64,000 nucleotides of DNA from assembly GCA_032164245.1 (NCBI GenBank), contig JAVMKO010000002.1, forward strand, positions 183,712,920-183,776,919. Direction: 5' to 3'. The position numbers and the translations under genes are program-made. The stretch comes from Sternotherus odoratus. Its lineage: Eukaryota; Chordata; Testudines; Kinosternidae. The notes beneath the pieces are model-generated. The model did no database searches and had not been told where the DNA came from. It saw only the letters and a program-made list of their open reading frames with translations. Below are positions 56,025-64,000 of the stretch, piece by piece; within the stretch, counting starts at the first letter, position 1, and each line of letters starts with the position of its first letter.

Positions 56025-56874
56025 TATATTTGTCTAGATAACTCACCCTCTGATGTAATTTTCATCCCTCTGATTTTCATTTTAAACAACGACCAGACAA
56101 AACACTTAACTGCTAATGTTCAAAAACTGGTTTAAAAACATAAACGGTGGTGTAGGAAAGAGAGAGCCAAAATTAGAGAGCCAAATTCTGATCCCCTTAA
56201 TCATGATGAAGAGCATGTGACAAGTGTGACTACTTGCTGATTAAAGTATTACTCAAAGTGAAAAAGGGGAAGGGACTCTGACTGATAATTATTATAGTCA
56301 TTGAGCATCCAGGCTCTGTAGAAAATGTCACGTTTTCCTTTGTGGATAACTAGTCATGCCTCATTCATTACCTGTGTTGGTATTGGTTAGTTATACTAAC
56401 TAGTTGTGTTTCATTCATTATATACATTATTATTAGTTATGTCAGTGCTTTGTAACTTCCTAGAAAATAAATTTTATATGTTTGAGTTGCACTCAAAAGA
56501 TTTAGCAGAAATTGGTTGTTTCACGAGCAATGAAAAACACATTTTTTAAAATGTTCACAAAAGGATGTTTTAAACAGTCTCACTTATTCTTTGCATCTTG
56601 CATTTCCCACACTGTAAACACATACAAGAAAAGCCACTCGCCACACTGCTGCAACTAACACAAAAAACTAAAGAACACAAACAGGAAGAGGCTGAAATTT
56701 GCAGTGGACGGGGTGAATTCTGTTGAAAGGTTTCTCTCTTTCCTACATCACCGTTTATGTTTTTAAACCAGTTTTTGAACATTAGCAGTTAAGTGTTTTG
56801 TCTGGTTGGTTGTTTAAAATGAAAATCAGAGGGATGAAAATTACATCAGAGGGTGAGTTATCTAGACAAATATA
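56025..56874. repeat. Inverted repeat, arms 141 and 142 bp, 567-bp spacer
   Basis: Arm 1 (56025-56165) and the complement of arm 2 (56733-56874) are nearly identical. I find only two small differences, one a single-base length change at AACAAC-GACC/CAACC and one G/A at CGGTG-(G/A)-TGTAGG. The spacer (56166-56732) has no recognised feature. No target duplication or known end motif is visible at the outer edges. Confidence 0.9.
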
Positions 56875-56980
56875 TTTCTTGAACTTGTTCAATTTTCTTG
56901 TTCTTTTCTTCGGCCTTCTAAAAAAGACCTTCTACACTGGTCACAAAATGAATGGGGTACCAAAGTTTCCCTGCACTCAT

Positions 56981-57295
56981 TTATAACTCAACACAGAAAA
57001 AGTTGCTGTAAGATGTCCTGAATTGTTTGCTGCTTAGTTCAGCATGTACCACATGCAATGCTAGTCCTATTAATGCTAGATATGCCACCTTCAATGTGCT
57101 CTCTTTTGGCACTGAACTCAAACTCAAAAGATTGACCTCATCAGCTGCTGTCAATGCCCTTTCAAAAAAGTCACACAGTAACTCTCTCTGCTCCTCTATA
57201 CCTTGTTGGATAATAATTACAGCTATCTCCTTCTGTGTGCACCAGGCTATAAATGCTTCTATCATGGGAAAAAGCCTATTTTCACAGAATTTCAC
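56981..57295 (-). other. Unassigned open frame, 104 codons
   Basis: The minus-strand frame starts MKFCENRLFPMIEAFIAWC and includes QQGIEEQRELLCDFFERAL and LKVAYLALIGLALHVVHAEL. Composition is protein-like (amphipathic helical), and a second frame with a similar look lies just upstream (57651-57457: TKALEQVTKCHFELLEKFIF). I do not recognise a family. There is no clear acceptor or donor and no initiation context. It could be a decayed retroelement or retrogene fragment, or chance. Confidence 0.25.
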
Positions 57296-57770
57296 AGACA
57301 GTAGATTTGCCTGCCGTTAAATGTCAGGAACAACTTCCCACAATTGTGAGAATAGAAAAGCCGGTATCTACTATAAATATTCCAAAAGGTCCTTTTGAAA
57401 TTCATCAATATTTATGAGTTTGCAATAGAATTACTTGAACACCTGAAATCTACAAATTAGGTCATTTCTATACAATTTAAGGGGTTGGGGTTTTTTTTAA
57501 GGGGACTTGTTGAATTTGCTGCTCTTTTTAAATCTTTAAAAATAAATTTCTCCAAAAGCTCAAAATGACACTTGGTCACTTGCTCTAATGCTTTGGTAAA
57601 TGTTTGGTTCCAGAAAATTCTCTTCCTGCATACTGCAATTCCTTCCTGCATACTGCATTCTCTTCCTCCATACCAATGTGCTTCAGACCCAGAAGCTCTG
57701 AACTGGGAAAATATAATTGCATGTATTGTTGATAGTCCGCTTGCAAAATGAAACCCCCCAGACTTTATAT

Positions 57771-57959
57771 TAGAATATCAGAGTTGGAAGGGACCTCAGG
57801 AGATCCTCTAGTACAACCCACTGCTCAAAGCAGGACCCATCCCCAATTAAATCATCCAACAGAATTTTACCTCATATGCCAAAGTGACCCCCTCAGGGAT
57901 TGAACTCTCAACCCTAGGTTTAGGAGGCCAATGCTCAAATTACTGAGCTATCCCTCCAC
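57771..57959 (-). repeat. tRNA-derived SINE with CR1 tail
   Basis: On the minus strand the element begins GGAGGGATAGCTCAGTAATTTG (A-box region, from 57958) and has GAGAGTTCAATCCC (B-box). It then passes through a short linker to the CR1 terminal block (GATCTCCTGAGGTCCCTTCC, ending 57771). A tRNA head joined to a CR1 3' tail is the layout of turtle-type SINEs mobilised by CR1. Both promoter boxes have substitutions. Confidence 0.8.
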
Positions 57960-57974
57960 ACTCAAAATTGTTGG

Positions 57975-58236
57975 ATGGGAAATATAACATATGCACATAC
58001 CCTTTACTACCACATGCACAAATAGGGTTACAGCTAATGATGAGTTAGGACATGTGAGTCTGGCATGGTCATGGTGAGGAAACCAGCTGGGATCCTCTGG
58101 ACCGTCAAGCCACAGGGAAACACAGAACAAGGACACCTAATTGGCATAGCACATGGCAGCCCATAACCCCTGAGACTAAACGATGCTTCAGCCTCTCCAG
58201 TAGCTGGGGTTACAGACGCACACCACTGTGCCCAGT
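57975..58236 (-). pseudogene. SRP (7SL) RNA pseudogene
   Basis: Read on the minus strand from about 58236, the sequence follows vertebrate SRP RNA: ACTGGGCACAGTGGTGTGCG, then CCCCAGCTACTGGAGAGGC, TCAGGGGTTATGGGCTGCC, GTGCTATGCCAATTAGGTGTCC, and after the S-domain region CAGCTGGTTTCC. A weaker match to the 3' Alu-domain strand follows near 58030-58000. Because the match continues well past the Alu domain, this is a 7SL copy and not an Alu. Many substitutions and a deletion in the S domain make it non-functional. The 3' limit is uncertain. Confidence 0.8.
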
Positions 58237-58974
58237 TGGGAATGTTTAGCATAGTTCTTAACTGAAATCAATGAGAGTTTTGACTGAGCAAGGGCCTCAG
58301 GATTTGGTCCATTATATTTTGTATTTCTTTTAATTTAAACCTACATTCTGAGCCTAGATTACTTGACAATACGTCTTTTAGGAAAATTTCACTGTTAAGA
58401 TAGTCATTCAAAGATATTGAACTTATTCACAGCTGTGCAGCCCCTACTATGGAAGAAAAAGAAGAGAATGAACGAGGAAGACTTGGAAAGCATTATCTTG
58501 GCTTTGCATTAGAATTTCAGAGTTCAGAATTCAAGTCAGTTTAGAAATAGCAAATTCCAACATTTCCTTTGCATTGACCATTGTTGCACTGCAACGTTTT
58601 TAATCATGCTGTTTCTAATGAAAAGCACTCTCCAGAGGAAGAAATATCTCAAAGGAGCTTTGCACATTGATTAGTGTAGTCAGCGTTATTCACACAAAAG
58701 TCTACATGGATTGTCGTGATTCATGGTATAAGAGATTAGATCAATAATATTATTGATCTATTACACGTTAGTTTGAGAGCTCCGCTTTTCATTTCTTTCT
58801 CTAAAACATTAAGCAGAGGTTTTTTTTTCCCTTTCCTTCACCAGTGCATTTCCCTTATTTGAATTTATTTGAATACAAATAATAGCAAGAATGTTAGGAG
58901 AGATTAACCCTTTTACAGCAATGGTATTGATAAAGTCAGGGCCATATGTGAACAAATAAATGTTTTATGATCAG
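58237..58974. other. Non-coding stretch
   Basis: Nothing assigned. 58715-58770 is weakly similar to 60840-60900 (GATTCATGGTATAAGAGATTA). Confidence 0.45.
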
Positions 58975-59235
58975 AAAGGAAGATGGTTAAGGCACAAAAC
59001 TGGGACTCAGGACATCCAAATTCTATCTCCAACTCAAACAGAGACTTCATGTGTGATTTTGAGCAAATCTTCTAGCCGTGTAGGGCCACATTTTTAAAGG
59101 GGAGTTAAGTACCTAATTCCCATTGATTTCAGCTTCGCCATCTGTAAATAGGATATGAATACTTCCCTCTAAGAAGTATTGGGGGAGGGATTAATTCAGA
59201 TATTAGAGTGACGAGCACCACAGAATTGCCAATAA
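58975..59235 (+). repeat. MIR-like SINE with small insertion
   Basis: Plus-strand MIR blocks: AGATGGTTAAGGCACAAAAC, CTGGGACTCAGGAC, GATTTTGAGCAAATCTTC and CCATCTGTAAATAGGATATG. About 60 bp in the middle (GTGTAGGGCCACATTTTTAAAG onward) looks like a LINE-tail insertion. Confidence 0.55.
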
Positions 59236-59595
59236 ATAAAAACAAAATCAAATATAAATTAGGTCACTAAAGCCATGAGAGATGTTTGCAACAAACCTGA
59301 AACTACTTACAGCATTATGGTCATGATACAAGAAAGCACATATGGATGTGCATAAATCCATTCCTAGTCAGCACAGCCCTTTAACACATGCATAATTTTA
59401 AATATTGAATTCAGTGGGCTTTGCTTAAGTGCTGTCTTGAATAAGAATGTTTGACTGAACATGTCTGATATTTAATAAAGCTGAAGGGCCTAAGATTTAA
59501 AAAGGAAAGTCCACGGGAATTAATGTGAAATGTTTATTCTCATCATTTTAAACATGTACAGATAAAAGAACTCACTGTGTGATACTCCGCTCTCT
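59236..59595. other. Non-coding stretch
   Basis: Nothing recognised. Confidence 0.45.
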
Positions 59596-59814
59596 GTGCC
59601 TTCGTCTACATTGGGGGAGGGATTGATCTAAGTTACGCAACTTCAGCTACAAGAATAACATAGCTGAAGTCGACGTACTTAGATCTGCTCACCGCAGCAT
59701 CTTCACTGTGGAGAGTCGACTGCTGCTGCTTCCCCCCTAGACTAGATGCGATAAATTGACCCCCCACTGGATCGATCGCTACCCCCTGATCCACCGTGTA
59801 GTATAGACATACCC
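59596..59814. mobile_element. Harbinger-related MITE, about 219 bp
   Basis: The complement of the right end reads GGGTATGTCTATACTACACG, close to the Harbinger end motif. The left end GTGCCTTCGTCTACATTG is more diverged. Inside, AGCTGAAGTCGACGTACTTAG and TCTTCACTGTGG are repeated in the same style as the 22207-22501 element. It has no gene and no resolved target duplication. Confidence 0.55.
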
Positions 59815-61374
59815 TGTGTCTATAAATGTTGCCTGGAACCATACAAAACATGTTTGTTTATTTAAACACATATTAATATTACTTAACATCCTGATTCAAA
59901 TATTCACCTACTGCAGAAAATTCCAGGAGAAGGGGCTAGGCAGAAAGAAAATTCCACAAAGGTTTTAAAATATGGCTCAAAATATTTACTATATTTTTAG
60001 TAAGGACTTTTAAAAACTCTACAATGTAACACTGTTTGATAGTAGAAACCATAATTGCAGCACTTCTCTATTTATTAAGTATCAAAATCCATTAGGATAA
60101 AAGAATGTGTTCCATTTTCAATAGCTACCATTAGTTTAGAAATTGAATAGAGAACGCATTTTAATATCAGCTCTTCACTCAATATAAGACTCTCATAAAA
60201 GCACAATAATTTATTCCTGCAAACTTTATTAAATATCCAGCAATGCTTGCATCCTGCCGGGTTACTTCATTCTGCTCATGATTAGACCCCAAATGCAATT
60301 ACCTTAGAACAAATTTGATACACCTATACGTTTTTGGATGGCACAACCATTGTCATTGCCACTTGTCATTGCAGTCGAAAACAGAGTTAGTCCCAGTCTC
60401 TCCAAACAGAACTACTCTTAGATAATCACCTTAAAAGCAGATCACAGTTTGACTTTTTATTCACTTGGAAGTAGTGATGACAGTCTTGTTTAATTCACCT
60501 TCAGGCAATTCTGCTACAGAAAGAAGCAGGCATATTCATGTGTTTAGAAAATAAGGACTGTGGGATTTGGGGGCCCTTACTTATTTTTCACTCAGCAAAA
60601 ACCTAATTGAGCCAAGCCAATGGGCTTTCTGCTTCAACAACTATAGAGTAAGGAGTTTAGGATTTTCCCTTGTTGACTAACACATCATGTGAACAGTAGA
60701 AAATAACTAGCTATTCTATCTAATCTAATTCAAGGTATATTTTCTAGTCTGGCTGTCTCTATAGTGACTAATGGTTGGCTCCATACACCAGTTTCCCATT
60801 TGTACAGTCATGATTATTCACAAAAAAAGGCTCTAAGAAGGGTCATGATTCATAGTATAAGAGATTACATTAGAATGTTATTGGTCTATAGGGTTGTAAC
60901 TACTACAATTAATTGTCATATCGATAAAACAATTAACCCCTCTTATATCAATGATTAATTTCCTAAAGTGTATATTACTATGGGACCCTTAACTAGTGAA
61001 GTAATTTATCAGCAAAACAGCTTCAGTGTAAATGGAGATCCACAGTGCAGATTCCCAGTAGCCTGACTGGTTTCAGTGAATTGCAATGTACTGATTCCAA
61101 ATCAGGACCTTCAATCGACCTCACTTCAGATGAAATCCCATGACATCAGACTTCCAATGAGCAGGTTCCACTGTGAATATATCCCTTTTTGCTTTATTTT
61201 GTATTGATTTCAGGTAAATTGTAAAAGCTTCATTCAGAGATTGCAGTGCACCAGCTGTAATAAGATACCACTCAAGTGATCATCTGTGTGTGTCAGTCTG
61301 AATGGTAAGAGACATTACTCAACAGATGTCTCTCTCTCTAAATTATACACACACACCCAGAGTGATGATGCATC
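59815..61374. other. Non-coding AT-rich stretch
   Basis: No gene or repeat recognised. Confidence 0.45.
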
Positions 61375-62196
61375 TGCCCCACACTGGCAGAAAAGGGTTA
61401 ATAGAGGAGCCCTAGGTAGGCTGCGCGGGGAGCAGGTAATAGGAGTGAGTCTGGGAGGAACAGACAATTCGGGGCCCAGCAGAGTAAAGTCAATTGCTGC
61501 TAAGAGCCCAGGGAGTAAGGACTATGTCCCTGGAGGGCTGAGAAAACTGTAATCACCTTGGACAGAGCAGTGGCTATCTCCTGGGACTGAGCAGCTGAGG
61601 CTCTGAGATAAGGGTGAAGAAGGTGCTAGGGCCGTGGGAAACAGAGCAGCATTAACCTAGGTTACAAAGGAGTAGCCGGAGGCTGCTATTTCCAGAGTCC
61701 CTGGGTTGGATCCTGGGGAAGTGGGTGGTCCTGGGTCACCCCCACTCATCACTGGAGAAGTGGCAGGTCTGTTGGACAGAAATGTTCCCCCCACCCCTGG
61801 AAAGGGGAAAAGCAGATGATGACCTAGCTGGAAGGCTGAATCAAGAAGATGACGCTACAGTTCTGGGAGCTGAGAGAGGAGCTGTAGGCTAGAGCAGAGA
61901 CAGAGTACAGGTGTTCAGACCACAACTTTTACTGGGGTATTGGTTTTCATAACCAGACAGCCCCATAATGAGTGGCACTGGTGGTAATAATGGGAAACTG
62001 GACTCTCTAAGGGAATTGCTTGTGTGGCTTGTTATTAGCCAGTGGGGTAAAACCAAAGTCTTTTCTGTTTGGCTGGTTTGGTTTGCCTTGGTGTGCAAAG
62101 GAACCCCAGCCTTGGGGTGTAACTGCCCTGCTTTAAGCAATTTGTCCTGAATTGATCCGCTCAACTGGGTCCCACCAGAACCAGCATCATTACACA
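61375..62196 (+). mobile_element. LTR-like interspersed repeat, 0.8 kb
   Basis: It has a TG start (61375) and a CA end (62196). It is GC-rich and purine-rich inside, with AGAAAAGGGTTAATAGAGGAGCC near the start and GGGTCCCACCAGAACCAGC near the end. The architecture recalls a solo LTR of a reptile Ty3/gypsy- or ERV-type element. A target duplication is not visible and the class is from memory. Confidence 0.4.
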
Positions 62197-62527
62197 GGCC
62201 TAACACAAACCAGAAAGATTTGGACATGTTTGTTGACATGCTTAATTCTTTTCTGATTGCTGTGCAGGGGACTCAGGGGCAGATAGCATTCCACAGCATG
62301 TGGAGATGGGGGTGGGGTGGGGCATTCTACACCCTGAGGAGTCTCTGCTGCTGCAGTGGCCCCGAATGGTTCAAGTTAGGCCTGCACCAGCCCCTGAGTA
62401 GGAGAGGTGCAAGCTGTTTCTCTTGCCTCTGCAATGCCACTGGGTAAATCTAGGGGAGAGTATACATTTCTGTCACCATGGTCTCTTAGTGTCTCCCAAG
62501 GCATACACAGATCTATATTTATCTCTC
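62197..62527. other. Non-coding stretch
   Basis: Nothing recognised. Confidence 0.4.
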
Positions 62528-62625
62528 TCTCTCTCCATGACTGTACTTCTAAGCTCTTCAGGGCACAGCCCCTCCTTTTGCTATGTGTTTGCACAATGCC
62601 TAGCACAATGGGGCCCTTATCTATA
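62528..62625 (+). repeat. Old L2-like LINE tail
   Basis: CTTCTAAGCTCTTCAGGGCACAG, then GCACAATGCCTAGCACAATGG and TAGTTGGG, in the same order as 2745-2822 and 16625-16690. Confidence 0.5.
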
Positions 62626-64000
62626 GTTGGGTTCCCTGTTCATGCCCAGAGTACAAATAGTCAGTCATCATCACTGGTTTGTATTGTTACTGTGGGCAGG
62701 CTGGGTCAAGGAAGCGGGGCTTGCATTTTGCTGTGAAGGTTCACAGTCAACCTGATCTCTTCTAGGAGCAAGTTCTAGTTTCATTTTGTCCTCATGCCAG
62801 CCAGAGCTGCATGGCATCAGTACTGGTATCGGTATCAATATTTCCCTTTTGAATTGGTTTCTCTTTTAAATAAAACTTTCAGCTAAAATCTCCTGCAAAC
62901 TTGCAGAAATTTCTCTCTTGAGTGCTCAGTGCCCATCATAGTTATTGTGCTACCCTCCAGCTCTCACAGACTCCTGAATTTGCTAGATAAATGCAGTGAG
63001 ACATGTACAGTGGGTGTCGACAGTTTCCTTTCACCCAATTCCCATTGTAATCTAACTCCTATCTGCCTCAGTTTTGGATTACACAATCTCATCTCTTCTG
63101 CTTTTGGTGGATTCATCATAATGTGTCTCATCAAAGAGCCATTCGTTCCCCCGTTGTCAAATACATATGTCAAGCCCTTGACGCTTTCATCCATAAAGGC
63201 TCACAGTATGTCACAGCTCATAAGCACAGGCGGCTTTCATTTCTAAGCCAACCACCTATGTCCCCCTATATGTCCAAACAAATGATGCCCAGCACGGAGA
63301 GAGCACCCCAGTGGTGTTCAGTAAATAAGACCAGGCAGACACAGGATTCAGATACATACTCTAACAGTGGCTGGAGTGATGGTCAATTCTCTACCATACT
63401 GTTAATCATGTTTCAGTTGCTGAGATGCCAGCCCCCCTGCTTACTCGCCTACAACATCCTGCAGGAGCCCTCGAGAAAACCATAACTATAAAGATCCATG
63501 ATCATAAGAAAAATAAAAGTAATAAACAAAGAGGCGCTCTCCATTCTAAAGCTTTCATGAGCCAAAGCCTGACTGTATCATTCAGTGGATGAGGTAAAGG
63601 GAACATTAGCCCCTCACTCTTTACTTAGCCCATCTGCTACATGTTGCAACAAGTTGTCATACCTGAGCATTATTGTAAAATACTATAGGCTACCAAACAG
63701 CATGTTTTGAGTTTGACATCTTTCAGCTGGCAGTTGTAACATCATTTTCACCCCCTCTAATCCTAAGTATCAAGATTGCCTAAATAATTGGAAGAATATT
63801 TCATAATTTGTAGAAGTAAAAAGGAAAGGCTGTAAGGTTGGGAAAGTCTGTTCAAAAGAATACCTATGTGTCTGTGGCACTCACAGAACGCAACTCACTG
63901 CCCCGTCTTGGTGCTGTTTACAGTATCCAGACATTGACAGACCTATCTAGTCCCACTGAGTAAGTACGTTAACTTTGAAAGACAATGAGAGATTTTCCTA
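62626..64000. other. Non-coding stretch
   Basis: No gene supported. 63546-63600 (AAAGCTTTCATGAGCCAAAGCC) may be a decayed Penelope-like tail. Small open frames near 62929-63485 overlap on both strands and show no family features. Confidence 0.4.

Noticed and set aside
58190..58236. Alu-like string suggesting primate contamination
   Set aside because: The match continues past the Alu domain into the S domain of SRP RNA and is highly diverged; the flanks are native.
61286..61552. 88-codon open frame
   Set aside because: It overlaps the start of an LTR-like repeat and has no domain or start context.

Overview
The window is nuclear DNA from a vertebrate, most likely a turtle. The evidence is the repeat content. 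It has CR1 LINE pieces with a chicken-repeat-type 3' end and a tRNA-derived SINE ending in a CR1 tail. It also has Penelope-like elements with the tail motif AGTGGGC-(T/C)A-GCCCAC, PIF/Harbinger transposons with an HARBI1-type transposase plus a Myb/SANT-like partner, and many TIR elements. I assign turtle from remembered family resemblance, not a search; another reptile is possible. There is no operon-like structure, and I find no convincing host protein-coding exon. The window reads as intergenic or intronic DNA filled by transposons of different ages.

The two main features are full-length Harbinger elements in opposite orientation. Copy A is at 9809-14525 (target duplication TAG) and copy B at 22816-27327 (target duplication TAA). 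Each carries (1) a DDE transposase gene, (2) a convergent two-exon SANT/coiled-coil gene whose intron boundaries are preserved in both copies, and (3) a 96-codon open frame with its own AATAAA, lying inside the SANT intron on the transposase strand. Transposase and SANT genes end tail to tail, with opposing poly(A) signals about 30 bp apart. Copy B has an uninterrupted 440-residue transposase but a stop near the start of its SANT gene. Copy A has an intact SANT exon 1 but frameshifts in SANT exon 2 and in the transposase. Two short elements with Harbinger-like ends (22207-22501, 59596-59814) are probable non-autonomous relatives.

Layout. 1-9800: unique DNA, a tRNA-like SINE, CR1 tails, a TA-flanked MITE (5171-5526), a probable solo LTR (7803-8230) and a TIR element (8648-9358). 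9809-14525: Harbinger A. 15226-16455: a hAT-like element with an 8-bp duplication, then a GC-rich repeat ending in (CATA)n. 19100-22501: Penelope-like piece, LTR-like repeat, Harbinger MITE. 22816-27327: Harbinger B. 28000-46000: CR1 pieces, two pogo/Tigger-like MITEs, MIR relics, hAT-like elements, and a 1.2-kb LTR-like insertion splitting a CR1. 46980-48640: a Penelope-like element with reverse transcriptase and GIY-YIG remnants, itself hit by a hAT-like element. 50031-50954: GC-rich hAT-like element. 54174-54375: a palindrome of two Penelope tails. 56025-56874: a near-perfect 141-bp inverted repeat. 57771-58236: an SRP (7SL) RNA pseudogene directly followed, on the same strand, by a tRNA-CR1 SINE. 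61375-62196: LTR-like repeat.

All family names come from motif recognition and end structure in the sequence; none was checked against a database.
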